Shown one piece after another: positions 19,393 to 27,945 of a stretch of DNA of 64,000 bases. The number at the start of each line of letters is the position of its first letter. Position 1 is the first letter of the stretch. A model generated the notes under the pieces. That model ran no database searches. It saw nothing but the letters and a program-made list of their open reading frames with translations, and was not told the DNA's origin. Source of the stretch: Saccharothrix obliqua (lineage in GTDB: Bacteria > Actinomycetota > Actinomycetes > Mycobacteriales > Pseudonocardiaceae); NCBI RefSeq assembly GCF_019375475.1, contig NZ_JAHXGQ010000007.1, forward strand, positions 372,001 through 436,000, in the 5' to 3' direction. The position numbers were made by a program, and so were the translations under genes.

Positions 19393-20394
19393 GTGCGCAA
19401 GCACCAGCGTTTTTCCCACCGTGCCTCGGACCACTTCACCGAGGAGCACGACGACTACGACGACTACGGCCACGCCGACGACCTGGGCAAGCGCGCCAAG
19501 CGCCGCACCCGGGACGACGACGAGCCGGCACCGGCCCGCCGGGGCCGCCTCACCGAGGACGCCCGCGAGCGCCTGGCGCAGGCACGCGACGACGCGGAGA
19601 CCGCTGACGTCCCGGACGGCGGCGACCGCTGGTCCAACTGGGACGCCGCCGACCACGGCCCGCAGCCGTGGCCCGAGTGGCTGGTCACCGACCTGTCCGC
19701 GGTGGACCGCGAACTGGGGATCGTGAAGACCGGCAAGGAGGCGGACGTCTTCCTGCTGGAACGCGCGGTGCCCGGCGACGACAACCGCTCGTGCCTGCTG
19801 GCGGCCAAGCGGTACCGCAGCAACGACCACCGCATGTTCCACCGCGACGCGGGCTACCTGGAGGGCCGCCGGATGCGGCGGTCGCGGGAGAACCGCGCGA
19901 TCGAGAACCGCACGGCGTTCGGGCGCAACCTGATCGCCGAGCAGTGGGCGGTGGCGGAGTTCGCGGCGTTGTCCCGGCTGTGGCAGCTCGGCGCGCCCGT
20001 GCCGTACCCGGTGCAGCGGGCGGGGACCGAACTGCTGCTGGAGTTCGTCGGCACGGACGGCGCGTCGGCGCCGCGGCTGGCACAACTGCGGCCGGAGCCG
20101 GACGAACTGCTCGACCTGTGGCGGCAACTGGTCGACGCGCTGAGCGTGCTGGCGTCGGCGGGGCTGGCGCACGGCGACCTGTCGGCGTTCAACCTCATGG
20201 TGCACGACGGCAGGCTGGTGGTGATCGACCTGCCGCAGGTGGTGGACGTGGTGGCGAACCCGCGTGGTGAGGAGTTCCTGGAGCGGGACGTCCGCAACAT
20301 CGCGGGTTGGTTCACCGGTCGCGGGCTGCCGCCGGACGTGGCCGACCCGGACGAGCTGACGGCGATGCTGCTCGAAGTCGCCCGCCTGGGCTGA
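19393..20394 (+). CDS. RIO1-family serine/threonine protein kinase
   Basis: A 333-residue atypical kinase. After an acidic N-terminal tail (about 1-90), a flexible nucleotide loop KTGKEADVFLL is followed by the ATP-binding Lys in LAAKRYRS. The RIO helix follows (FGRNLIAEQWAVAEFAALSRL). The catalytic loop is LAHGDLSAFNLMV near residue 259, with the metal-binding Asp in VVIDLPQVVD. All catalytic residues are present. Archaeal and eukaryotic RIO kinases act in ribosome biogenesis; bacterial substrates are poorly known. Start GTG at 19393 with GGAG eight bases upstream. Confidence 0.93.
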   Translation: MRKHQRFSHRASDHFTEEHDDYDDYGHADDLGKRAKRRTRDDDEPAPARRGRLTEDARERLAQARDDAETADVPDGGDRWSNWDAADHGPQPWPEWLVTDLSAVDRELGIVKTGKEADVFLLERAVPGDDNRSCLLAAKRYRSNDHRMFHRDAGYLEGRRMRRSRENRAIENRTAFGRNLIAEQWAVAEFAALSRLWQLGAPVPYPVQRAGTELLLEFVGTDGASAPRLAQLRPEPDELLDLWRQLVDALSVLASAGLAHGDLSAFNLMVHDGRLVVIDLPQVVDVVANPRGEEFLERDVRNIAGWFTGRGLPPDVADPDELTAMLLEVARLG

Positions 20395-20400
20395 TCCACC

Positions 20401-20435
20401 GGGCCTGACCGCCGGCGAACGCGGCGGTCAGGCCC
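20401..20435. terminator. Hairpin overlapping the 3' end of the TetR gene
   Basis: GGGCCTGACCGCCG pairs with CGGCGGTCAGGCCC over 14 bases. It follows the RIO kinase stop by six bases and includes the stop codon of the convergent TetR gene, so it probably terminates both. Confidence 0.85.
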
Positions 20436-20955
20436 GCACCAGCGGCCACACGGCGGCGAACAGCGGCTCGGCGGGCAGCACCTCGTCGGTGGCCAGCCAG
20501 TGGTAGACCAGCGGCCCGAAGAGCAGGTCGCGCACCAGCACGGGATCGACGTCGGCACGCAGCTCGCCACGTGCCACGCCCCGGCGCACCACCTCGGCCA
20601 CCAGCGCGTGCCGCCCGGCGAGGAACCCGTCCAGGACGCCCGGCACGCGACGTGCTTCGGCGTGCACGGCCAACAGCACCCAGGACAGCCCGCGCACCAG
20701 GGATTCGGCCAGCACCAACAGGTCTTGGCGCGCGCTGCCGGTGTCCGGGTCGGTCATCGGGACCTGCTCCGCCACCACGTGCGCGACGAGGTGCAGCTTG
20801 GTCGGCCACCGCCGGTACAGCGCCGGCCGGCTGACGCCTGCGCGCGTGGCGACGGCGTCCAGGGTCAGCGCGTCGTAGCCGACTTCGTCCAGCAGGGCCA
20901 GCGCGGCGGTGGCCAGCGCTTCGTCGATGTGCGTGCTCCGAGGTCGTCCCGCCAT
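20428..20955 (-). CDS. TetR family transcriptional regulator
   Basis: A 175-residue repressor with an N-terminal HTH (ALLDEVGYDALTLDAVATRAGVSRPALYRRWPTKLHLV) and a variable ligand domain. Divergent from the HXXEE gene. A perfect 17-base palindrome lies between the two starts and is the probable operator for both genes. Confidence 0.93.
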   Translation of the reverse strand: MAGRPRSTHIDEALATAALALLDEVGYDALTLDAVATRAGVSRPALYRRWPTKLHLVAHVVAEQVPMTDPDTGSARQDLLVLAESLVRGLSWVLLAVHAEARRVPGVLDGFLAGRHALVAEVVRRGVARGELRADVDPVLVRDLLFGPLVYHWLATDEVLPAEPLFAAVWPLVRA

Positions 20956-20956
20956 G

Positions 20957-20973
20957 CGTTACATGATGTAACG
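20957..20973. promoter_or_regulatory. Palindromic TetR operator
   Basis: CGTTACATGATGTAACG is a perfect palindrome around a central G. It lies one base from the TetR start and seven bases before the HXXEE ATG, as expected for autorepression and repression of the divergent gene. Confidence 0.85.
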
Positions 20974-20980
20974 TAATGAC

Positions 20981-21484
20981 ATGAACCGCAAGAACGTGGG
21001 CAAGAACGTCACCTGGGGACTGCTCGCCGCGTGGGTCGTCCACGACCTCGAAGAGCTGCTCACCATGCCGGGCTGGACCCGGCGGCACCCCGTGGTCCCG
21101 ACCACCACGCCCGCGCAGGCCGCCATCGCGATCGGCGCGGTCGGCGCGGTGGTGGCCGCCGCGTCGGCGGCGGGCGCGCGCACCGGTGGGCGGTCGCCGT
21201 TCTTCCAGTCCGTGCTGACCGGGTTCGGGCTGCACTCGATCACGCACCTCGCGGCGACCGCGGCGCACCGCGGCTACACGCCTGGGGTGGCGACCACGCC
21301 GATCGTGGTGATCCCGTTCAGCGCGTGGGCACTACGTCGACTCCGCCGTGCGGGCGTGGCCGGAAACCCTTCCCCAAGTGCACTTCTCTGGTTCCCGATC
21401 ACGGTCGGCGCGGCGCACGGACTTGCCCGTTTGGCCACCCGTGTGCGGCAGAACACCGCGGGGGTGCGCGCGCCGGCCGCGTGA
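20981..21484 (+). CDS. HXXEE domain membrane protein
   Basis: A 167-residue integral membrane protein with the signature HDLEE near residue 22 (WVVHDLEELLTMPGW). Several hydrophobic helices follow (AIAIGAVGAVVAAASAAGA; VATTPIVVIPFSAWALR) and a second His cluster (GLHSITHLAATAAHRGY). The family name refers to the conserved His and Glu pair; the function is unknown. It is probably controlled by the divergent TetR protein. Confidence 0.85.
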   Translation: MNRKNVGKNVTWGLLAAWVVHDLEELLTMPGWTRRHPVVPTTTPAQAAIAIGAVGAVVAAASAAGARTGGRSPFFQSVLTGFGLHSITHLAATAAHRGYTPGVATTPIVVIPFSAWALRRLRRAGVAGNPSPSALLWFPITVGAAHGLARLATRVRQNTAGVRAPAA

Positions 21485-21711
21485 TCGGCTACACTGAGTG
21501 GTGCATCGCCCGGAGGCGCAACGACCGTTCGCGGCCCCAGACCCGGCAGGGCGGCGATGCTCCGAACGGTGTTCCCACCGTGATGTGAACCGTGCTCCCA
21601 ACCGCAATCGGCGCGACACCGCGCCGGGCCCGTCCTTGCGATTCGCGCCTGCGCCAACGGCAGAAGCAATCCCCGAGACGTGCCTTGTCCCGGAGGTAAG
21701 CTTTGCCACCC
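21485..21711 (+). other. Long 5' region of the DEAD-box helicase gene
   Basis: No gene is supported here. TACACT at 21490 could start a long leader, while TAAGCT at 21697-21702 lies nine bases before the helicase ATG and could give a leaderless mRNA. An open frame from GTG 21498 runs through the leader into the helicase gene but resembles no protein and is rejected. Long leaders are common for cold-inducible helicases; no thermosensor fold could be confirmed by eye. Confidence 0.45.
21697..21702 (+). promoter_or_regulatory. Possible leaderless -10 box before the DEAD-box helicase
   Basis: TAAGCT lies nine bases before the ATG at 21712. Confidence 0.5.
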
Positions 21712-23169
21712 ATGTCCCAAGGCCGTTCCGAGCGCCCGCAGTTCCGCAAGCCGCGCAAGCGCCAAGGCCAGGGCAACAACCGGCGTACCCAGCCCGTGCT
21801 GGAGACGACCGTTCCCGATCACGTCGAGAGCACGCTGCCCGAGGGGCCGCTGCCCTCGTTCGCCGAACTCGGCCTCCCCGAGGAACTGGTGAGGGCGCTC
21901 GACCAGGCGGGCATCGCCGAGCCGTTCCCGATCCAGGCCGCGACGCTGCCCGACGCGCTCGCCGGTCGTGACGTGCTGGGCCGGGGTCAGACCGGCTCGG
22001 GCAAGACGCTCGCGTTCGGCCTGGCCCTGCTGTCCCGCCTCGCGGGCGGTCGTGCCAAGCCGTTGAAGCCGCGCGCGCTGGTGCTGGTGCCGACGCGCGA
22101 ACTCGCCATGCAGGTGGAGGAGGCGTTGTCGCCGTTCGCGCGCGCCCTCGGCCTGTGGTGCCGCACGGTGGTCGGCGGCACGTCGTTCCCGCGGCAGATC
22201 GACGCGCTGCGGCGCGGGGTCGACCTGCTGATCGCCACCCCCGGTCGGCTGTCCGACCACGTCCGCCAGGGCACCGCGGACCTGTCCGAGGTGATGTTCG
22301 CGGCGCTGGACGAGGCCGACCAGATGGCGGACATGGGCTTCATGCCGCAGGTGCGCGCCATCCTCGACCTGACCCCGGAGCACGGCCAGCGGCTGCTGTT
22401 CTCGGCGACGCTCGACGGTGACGTCGACAAGCTGGTCCGCCAGTACCTGCACGACCCGGTGGTCCACTCGGTCGCGCCGCCCACGGGCAGCGTCACGACG
22501 ATGGAGCACCACCTCCTCTTCGTGTCCGCCGAGGACAAGCAGTCGGTGGTGACCGAGGTCGCCGCGCGCGAGGGTCGCACGATCATGTTCGTGCGCACCA
22601 AGCACCACGTCGACCGGTTGGCGAAGAAGCTGCGTGCCGTGGGCGTGCCGGCGGGCGCCCTGCACGGCGGCAAGGCGCAGAGCGCCCGGACGCGCGTGCT
22701 CGGCCAGTTCCGCGAGGGCACCACGCCCGTGCTGATCGCCACGGACGTCGCGGCGCGCGGCATCCACGTGGACGACGTGAGCCTGGTCGTGCACGTCGAC
22801 CCGCCCGCCGACCCGAAGGACTACCTGCACCGAGCGGGCCGCACGGCACGCGCGGGGCAGTCCGGCACGGTCGTCACGCTGGTCACGCACGACCAGAGGC
22901 GCGCCGTGCAGGGCCTGACGGCGCGGGCGGGCATCCGTCCGGCGTCCACCAAGGTCCGTCCGGGCGATGAGGACCTGGTGCGGATCACCGGCGCCCGCAC
23001 GCCGAGCGGCGTGCCGGTCGCGGAACCGGAGATCCCCACCCGCGCCCCGCGCCGCAACACCCCCCGCCGAGGCGGCAACCCGCACTTCCGCGGCGGCCGA
23101 GGCGACCGGGACCACTCCACCCGGGACCGCGACCGCACCGGCCGCCCTCGCCGGGTCGCCCAGCACTGA
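21712..23169 (+). CDS. DEAD-box RNA helicase
   Basis: A 485-residue ATP-dependent RNA helicase. After a basic N-terminus come the Q motif (PFPIQAATLPDALAGRD) and motif I GQTGSGKT (near 91). Motifs Ia PTRELAMQ and TPGRL follow, with motif II LDEADQM near 199, motif III SAT, motif V ATDVAARGIHVDDV and motif VI HRAGRTARAG. The C-terminal tail is rich in Arg and Gly (RGGRGDRDHSTRDRDR) as in RNA-chaperone-like helicases. Expected roles are ribosome assembly and RNA decay, especially in the cold. A terminator follows. Confidence 0.96.
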   Translation: MSQGRSERPQFRKPRKRQGQGNNRRTQPVLETTVPDHVESTLPEGPLPSFAELGLPEELVRALDQAGIAEPFPIQAATLPDALAGRDVLGRGQTGSGKTLAFGLALLSRLAGGRAKPLKPRALVLVPTRELAMQVEEALSPFARALGLWCRTVVGGTSFPRQIDALRRGVDLLIATPGRLSDHVRQGTADLSEVMFAALDEADQMADMGFMPQVRAILDLTPEHGQRLLFSATLDGDVDKLVRQYLHDPVVHSVAPPTGSVTTMEHHLLFVSAEDKQSVVTEVAAREGRTIMFVRTKHHVDRLAKKLRAVGVPAGALHGGKAQSARTRVLGQFREGTTPVLIATDVAARGIHVDDVSLVVHVDPPADPKDYLHRAGRTARAGQSGTVVTLVTHDQRRAVQGLTARAGIRPASTKVRPGDEDLVRITGARTPSGVPVAEPEIPTRAPRRNTPRRGGNPHFRGGRGDRDHSTRDRDRTGRPRRVAQH

Positions 23170-23183
23170 GCCTGAGCACCACC

Positions 23184-23220
23184 GAACCGCCCGCCCCGCA
23201 CTCCGCGAGGCGGGCGGTTC
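23184..23220 (+). terminator. Terminator after the DEAD-box helicase gene
   Basis: GAACCGCCCGCC (23184-23195) pairs with GGCGGGCGGTTC (23209-23220), followed by CGCTTTCCC. It lies 15 bases after the stop. Confidence 0.85.
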
Positions 23221-23385
23221 CGCTTTCCCACCACATCGGCCACCGCCCGGCCGACATCTCGCCCGCCCCCAACGGCGGCGCGGGGCGGACAGTGGCTGTC
23301 CGGCGCGGACGAAGTGGTTGGTGCGGCGCAGTTCGCGGCCCCACCGTTCAAGCCCAGTCGGACTCTCGGCCCTCGCGCCAGGATC

Positions 23386-23448
23386 TATCAGGCAGGCTCC
23401 CTGAAAGTTTCGGGGTCGGATCTTCTTTCAGGGAGCCTGCCTGAAAAT
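23386..23448. repeat. REPIN-like double palindrome
   Basis: Two inverted copies of one palindromic unit. ATCAGGCAGGCTCCCTGAAAG (left, 23387-23407) is the reverse complement of CTTTCAGGGAGCCTGCCTGA (right, 23425-23444), with about 17 bases between. Each unit is itself an imperfect palindrome (TCAGG...CCTGA). A single related unit occurs at 48534. This is how REP units paired into REPINs look. Surrounding gap 23170-23776 contains no gene. Confidence 0.75.
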
Positions 23449-23499
23449 TCGCTACCCAGCCGGTCTGCGCCCGCCCCGCACCGGCACCCCACCGCTCGC

Positions 23500-23655
23500 A
23501 CCCACCGCCCGCACCCGCGGTCGCAGCCTGCCGCCCGCAGCCGCGCTCCACGCCCGCAGCCGCGCTCCACACCCGCGCTACGCGTCCGCCATTCGCGCCC
23601 GCCGCCCGCACCCGCGCTCCGCATCCGCCATTCGCGCCCGCCATTCGCGCCACCG
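23500..23655. repeat. Degenerate direct-repeat array in the intergenic gap
   Basis: Short GC-rich units recur: CCCGCAGCCGCGCTCCA twice (near 23535-23570) and CCGCCATTCGCGCCCGC two and a half times (near 23588-23650). No spacers, no coding signal. It is similar in style to the array at 19010-19180. Confidence 0.65.
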
Positions 23656-23776
23656 TCGCGTATCCGCGGGCTGGGCGGCGGAGGGCAGCCCTTCCCCGGC
23701 CAGGGGGGTAGGCCCTACTCCGGAACGCCGGCCGACACCAGTGATCAACCGGCGGCGAAATCGGAAGCTCTACGCC

Positions 23777-24721
23777 ATGACAAAGACCTGGCACCGCCCC
23801 ACGCTGTGGATCGCGTGGCTGATGGCCGCCCTCACCCTCGTCACCATCGGCGGCCTGCTCTTCGACGGCCGTGTGCTCCAGGGCGCTCCGATCTGGCTCA
23901 AGCCGTTCAAGTTCGCGGTTTCCCTCACCGTCTACTCGGCCACCCTCTCCTGGCTGCTCTCCCTGCCCCACAAGGGACAGCGCTGGACCTCCGCCCTCGG
24001 CACGCTGGCCTCCACGATCCTCTTCGCCGACGTCGCCCTGGTCGCCATCCAGGCGGCACGCGGCACGTTCAGCCACTTCAACACCAGCCCCGACCTGATG
24101 AACCGCATCGTGCAGGGCACGTTCGCGCTCTCCATCCCCGTGATGTTCCTCGCGAACGTGGTCCTCGCGGTCTGGCTCTCGTTCCAGCGCCTGCGCGACC
24201 GGCCGACCACCTGGGGCATCCGCTCCGGCCTCTACATCGCGGTGCTCGGCATGGCGTCCGGCTACCTCATGTTCATGAGCGTCGGCACGAAGAGGACCGT
24301 CAGCGACGCCGCCGGCAGCACCGTCGACCTCCGCGGCGGCCACAGCGTCGGGGTTCCGGACGGCGGCGACGGGATGGCGGTCACCGCGTGGAGCACCACG
24401 GGCGGCGACCTGCGCATCCCGCACTTCTTCGGTATGCACGGCCTCCAGGTGATGATCCTCGTGGCACTCGGCGTGTCCGCGCTGGCGCTCAGCGAACGGG
24501 CGCGGACCCGCCTGGTCCTCGTCACCGCCGTCGGCTACACGGGGCTGTTCGGCCTGCTGACCTGGCAGGCGATCAAGGGCGAGCCGCTGCTCCGGCCCGG
24601 CACCACGACGCTGATCGCGCTCGCCTGCCTGGTGACCCTCGTCGCCGCCGGGGTGGCGTGGACGTTCACGCTCGAAAAGGCAGCTCTCCCGCCAACCCGG
24701 CGACCGGCCCCACAACGATGA
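23777..24721 (+). CDS. Polytopic membrane protein of unknown function
   Basis: A 314-residue protein with about seven predicted membrane helices (LWIAWLMAALTLVTIGGLLF; FAVSLTVYSATLSWLLSL; LGTLASTILFADVALVAIQ; LSIPVMFLANVVLAVWL; plus three near the C-terminus). His residues lie close to the sixth helix (IPHFFGMHGLQVMIL). No family is recognised with confidence. ATG at 23777 is preferred to GTG 23741. Its last 56 bases overlap the 3' end of the convergent cobA-type gene. Confidence 0.75.
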   Translation: MTKTWHRPTLWIAWLMAALTLVTIGGLLFDGRVLQGAPIWLKPFKFAVSLTVYSATLSWLLSLPHKGQRWTSALGTLASTILFADVALVAIQAARGTFSHFNTSPDLMNRIVQGTFALSIPVMFLANVVLAVWLSFQRLRDRPTTWGIRSGLYIAVLGMASGYLMFMSVGTKRTVSDAAGSTVDLRGGHSVGVPDGGDGMAVTAWSTTGGDLRIPHFFGMHGLQVMILVALGVSALALSERARTRLVLVTAVGYTGLFGLLTWQAIKGEPLLRPGTTTLIALACLVTLVAAGVAWTFTLEKAALPPTRRPAPQR

Positions 24722-25883
24722 TCGCGGGCGGGCGGATGCCGTGCTCGACGATGTCGTGCCCCAGATCGTCCAAAGTGGACCGCACGACCCGTTGGGCGCG
24801 GGTGCTGCCCTCCTGCACCACGGCCACCGGCGTGTCACCGGGCCGCCCCGCCCGCAGCGCCGCCGCGAACGCGCCCGCCCGCTCGACGCCCATCAGGATC
24901 ACCACGGTGCCGCGCAGGCGGGCCAACGCGGCCCAGTCCACCAGCGACCGCTCGTCGTCCGGCGCGACGTGCCCGGACACCACGACGACCTCGTGCGCCA
25001 CGCCGCGGTGCGTCACCGGCACGTCGGCCAGCGCCGGCACGCCGAACGCGCTCGTCACGCCCGGCACGACGGTCACCGGCACGCCCGCCTCGGCGCAGGC
25101 GATCAGCTCCTCGAAACCACGCCCGAACACGTACGGGTCGCCGCCCTTGAGCCGCACCACGAACTTGCCCGCCTTGGCGTTGTCCACCAACGTGGTGTTG
25201 ATGAACTCCTGGGTCGCCGCCCGCCCGTACGGGATCTTCGCGGCGTCCACCACCTCCACGTGCGGCGGCAGTTCGTCCAGCAGTTCCATCGGGGCCAGCC
25301 GGTCGGTCACGACGACGTCGGCACGGGCCAGCAGCCGCCTGCCGCGCACCGTGATCAGGTCCGGGTCGCCGGGCCCGCCACCGACCAGCGCCACCCCCGG
25401 CGGCTGGTCGTGCTGGTCGCTCAGCGAGCCGTCGTGCAACGCCGCCAGCAACCCGTCCCGCACCGCCGCCGAACGCTTGTGCTGCCCACCCGCGAGCACT
25501 CCGAGCAGGAGGCCGTCGTGCTCGCCCACGGCGGGCGTGACGGCCGTGCCCTCCACGGCCACGTCGGCACGCACGCAGAAGATGCGCGACTCCGTCGCGT
25601 CGGCGGTGACGCGTGCGTTGACGTCGGGGTCGGACGTGCAGGTCAGCACGTACCAGGCGCCCTCCAGGTCACCTGCGGCGTAACGGCGGCGGTGCCACAC
25701 CGCGCCGCCCGCGTCCACGATCCCCTGGACGGCGGGGGTGACCTCGGGCGAGACGACCTCGACCCGCGCGCCGGACGCCACCAGGCGCGGCAGCCGGCGC
25801 TGCGCGACCGTGCCGCCACCGACGACGACGACCTTCCGCCCGGCCAGGTCGAGGCCGACGAGGTAGTGCTGTTCACCGTGCAT
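24666..25883 (-). CDS. Uroporphyrinogen-III C-methyltransferase fused to precorrin-2 dehydrogenase domain
   Basis: A 405-residue CysG-like enzyme. Residues 1-150 form a Rossmann domain (AGRKVVVVGGGTVAQRRL) of the Met8p/CysG-N type that oxidises precorrin-2. Residues 160-400 form the SUMT domain (VALVGGGPGDPDLITVRG; VVRLKGGDPYVFGRG; VPVTVVPGVTSAFGVPALADVPVTHRG) that methylates uroporphyrinogen III at C2 and C7. The chelatase His of CysG-N was not verified. It feeds both siroheme and the cobalamin operon at 30527-37753. Alternative ATG starts exist 12 and 18 bases upstream. Confidence 0.93.
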   Translation of the reverse strand: MHGEQHYLVGLDLAGRKVVVVGGGTVAQRRLPRLVASGARVEVVSPEVTPAVQGIVDAGGAVWHRRRYAAGDLEGAWYVLTCTSDPDVNARVTADATESRIFCVRADVAVEGTAVTPAVGEHDGLLLGVLAGGQHKRSAAVRDGLLAALHDGSLSDQHDQPPGVALVGGGPGDPDLITVRGRRLLARADVVVTDRLAPMELLDELPPHVEVVDAAKIPYGRAATQEFINTTLVDNAKAGKFVVRLKGGDPYVFGRGFEELIACAEAGVPVTVVPGVTSAFGVPALADVPVTHRGVAHEVVVVSGHVAPDDERSLVDWAALARLRGTVVILMGVERAGAFAAALRAGRPGDTPVAVVQEGSTRAQRVVRSTLDDLGHDIVEHGIRPPAIIVVGPVAGLAGELPFRA

Positions 25884-25930
25884 GGGTAGAAGCATCCACA
25901 TCAGACATGCCCTGTTCCAAGCGGGGTGCG

Positions 25931-27277
25931 TCACACCACCGCCGCGGCACGCGCCTCCGCCCGCCGCACCAGACCACCGTGGACGGCGGCGAACGCGCCG
26001 GCCAGCACCGCCGCCACCGCGGCCACGGCGAAACCCCCGCCCGGACCACCGGTGGCGAGCACGGCGGCCACGACCGCGCCGGCGAGGCTGCTGCCCACGA
26101 CCCGCACCAGGGCGTTGATCCCGCCCGCCACCGCGGTCTTGGCGGGTTCGACGTGCTCGACGGCCATCGTGCCCAGCGCCGCGTAGCCCAGGCCGATGCC
26201 GAGCCCCAGCACGGCCGTCGCCGCGTAGAGGCCGAACCCGTCGCCCGGCAGCGGCACGAGCCACAGCGCGGCCACCGCCACCACCGCCGAGCCGGCGGCG
26301 ACGAGGGTGCTCGCCGCGAACCGGCGCATGAGCGCGCCCGCGCACACCGACACCAGCAGCATCAGCACCGTCGTCGGCAGCAGGTGCAGCCCGACCTGGA
26401 GGACCGACGCGCCGAGCGCGGTCCGCGCGTGGGCCGCGAAGGTGGTGATCGTCGCGAACAACGCGAAGCCGAGCAGGAGCGACGCCACGGTCGCGCCGAC
26501 CGTCTTCCGGTGGAGCAGCAGCGGGATCTCGACCAGCGGTTCGGCGGTGCGGCGCGCGGTGCGCACCCACACCGCGGCCAGCACCACCGCGGCCACCAGG
26601 AGGCCCATGGTCGCGGGTGACGTCCAGCCCCACACCGCGCCCTCGCTGACGGCGACCAGCAGGCAGACCAGCCACCCGGACACCAGGGCCGCGCCGAGGA
26701 GGTCCGGCCGACCGGCCGACGTGCGCACGCGGTCAGCCGGCACGACCACGACCACCAGCGCGAACGCCAGCACGCCCAGCCCCGCCAGGAACCAGAACGC
26801 GGTCCGGTGGTCGCCGCCGACCAGTCCCGCGAGGATCATCCCGCCACCGCTGCCGACGCCGATGGTGGCGCTGAGGACACCGATCGCGGCGGGCAGCCGC
26901 GGTCCCGGCAGCAGGTCGCGGGCGACGCCGACGGCCAGCGGCAGCAGCGGCGCGGACATGCCCTGGAGCACCCGTCCCGCGACGACCACCGGGAACGCGT
27001 CGGTCACCGCGCACAGCACCGCTCCCACCACCAGCAGGGCGAGCGCGACCAACGACACCACGCGCCGGCCGTGCCCGTCACCGAGCCGCGAGAGCAGCGG
27101 GATCGCGACGGCCCCGGACAGCAGTCCCGCCGTCAGCACCCACGACGCGGTGGTGGGCGCGACGCCCAGCGCGGCTTGCAGTCCGGGCAGCAGCGGCACC
27201 ACAACGGTCATCTGGAGGGTGCCGACGGCCACCGCGAACGCCAGTGCCGACACCGTGGCCCACGATTTTTTATACAT
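25931..27277 (-). CDS. MFS drug-efflux type transporter
   Basis: A 448-residue proton-driven exporter with about 14 membrane helices. SRLGDGHGRRVVSL is the conserved loop between helices 2 and 3; GRVLQGMSAPLLPLAVGVARDL is motif C-like. Divergent from a TetR-family repressor, the usual arrangement for inducible efflux. The ATG lies inside the palindrome TATACATGTATA, so repressor binding would cover the translation start. A TACTTT box six bases upstream suggests a leaderless mRNA. Confidence 0.93.
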   Translation of the reverse strand: MYKKSWATVSALAFAVAVGTLQMTVVVPLLPGLQAALGVAPTTASWVLTAGLLSGAVAIPLLSRLGDGHGRRVVSLVALALLVVGAVLCAVTDAFPVVVAGRVLQGMSAPLLPLAVGVARDLLPGPRLPAAIGVLSATIGVGSGGGMILAGLVGGDHRTAFWFLAGLGVLAFALVVVVVPADRVRTSAGRPDLLGAALVSGWLVCLLVAVSEGAVWGWTSPATMGLLVAAVVLAAVWVRTARRTAEPLVEIPLLLHRKTVGATVASLLLGFALFATITTFAAHARTALGASVLQVGLHLLPTTVLMLLVSVCAGALMRRFAASTLVAAGSAVVAVAALWLVPLPGDGFGLYAATAVLGLGIGLGYAALGTMAVEHVEPAKTAVAGGINALVRVVGSSLAGAVVAAVLATGGPGGGFAVAAVAAVLAGAFAAVHGGLVRRAEARAAAVV

Positions 27278-27282
27278 GTATA
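27271..27282. promoter_or_regulatory. Operator palindrome overlapping the MFS start codon
   Basis: TATACATGTATA is a perfect 12-base palindrome in AT-rich DNA that stands out from its surroundings. It contains the transporter ATG and lies 18 bases before the TetR start. Confidence 0.75.
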
Positions 27283-27283
27283 G

Positions 27284-27289
27284 AAAGTA
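27284..27289 (-). promoter_or_regulatory. Leaderless -10 box for the MFS gene
   Basis: TACTTT on the minus strand lies six bases before the ATG at 27277. Confidence 0.6.
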
Positions 27290-27303
27290 GCATGGGCCCA
27301 TGC
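27290..27303. promoter_or_regulatory. Second palindrome at the TetR start codon
   Basis: GCATGGGCCCATGC is a perfect 14-base palindrome that includes the TetR ATG at 27300. With the neighbouring palindrome it makes a two-site operator region. Confidence 0.6.
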
Positions 27304-27941
27304 CAGCACGCACCGGACGACCGCCGAGGATCTCCCGGGCCGACATCGTGGCCGCCGCCCACCGGGTGATCGGGGAAGACGGCGTCGAGGGCCTGACCAT
27401 GCGCAGGCTGGCGCGTGAGGTCGGCAGCACGGCCATGGCGCTCTACCACCACGTGCGCGACAAGGAGGAGTTGCTGCTGCTCCTCCTCGACGACTACGCC
27501 GAAAGCCGGCCCAAGCCCGCGGACCTGCCCGACGAACCCCGCGAACGCGTGGTCGCCGTCGCGACGGCGATGCGTGAGGCGTTGTCGGAGTGCCCCTGGG
27601 TGGTCGACGTGCTGCGAGCCGACGACCTGCTGTCCGTGGGCGCGCTGTGGTACCCCGAGAAGATCATCGACGCGGCCGTGCACGGCGGGTTGACCCCCGA
27701 AGACGCCGTGGACGCCTACCGCGTCATCTGGCACTACACGGCCGGGGAGATCGCCGTGCGCGCCGCGGCCCGGCGACGTCGGGCGCAGGGCACGAGCACC
27801 TACCGGGAACGCGTGTTCGCGGACCTCGACGCGCACGACTTCCCGACCCTCGCCCGACTGGGCCCCCGCTGGGAGTCCTTGACCGCCAAGGACACCTACG
27901 ACCGCGGTCTGCGCGCACTCGTCGCGGGGCTGCTGCCCTGA
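27300..27941 (+). CDS. TetR family regulator with tetracycline-repressor-type C domain
   Basis: A 213-residue repressor. HTH: RADIVAAAHRVIGEDGVEGLTMRRLAREVGSTAMALYHHVRDKEELL, with the SxxALYxHxxxK pattern of the TetR(class)/TetR_C_1 branch. The C-terminal part (VVDVLRADDLLSVGALWYPEKIID; YRVIWHYTAGE) fits the ligand domain. It very probably represses the divergent MFS pump and itself; the inducer is unknown. Ends four bases before a convergent gene. Confidence 0.93.
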   Translation: MPARTGRPPRISRADIVAAAHRVIGEDGVEGLTMRRLAREVGSTAMALYHHVRDKEELLLLLLDDYAESRPKPADLPDEPRERVVAVATAMREALSECPWVVDVLRADDLLSVGALWYPEKIIDAAVHGGLTPEDAVDAYRVIWHYTAGEIAVRAAARRRRAQGTSTYRERVFADLDAHDFPTLARLGPRWESLTAKDTYDRGLRALVAGLLP

Positions 27942-27945
27942 GGCG

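Noticed and set aside
21498..21971. Open frame from GTG 21498 running into the DEAD-box gene
   Set aside because: No recognisable domain, overlaps the start of the helicase out of frame, and is better read as leader sequence.
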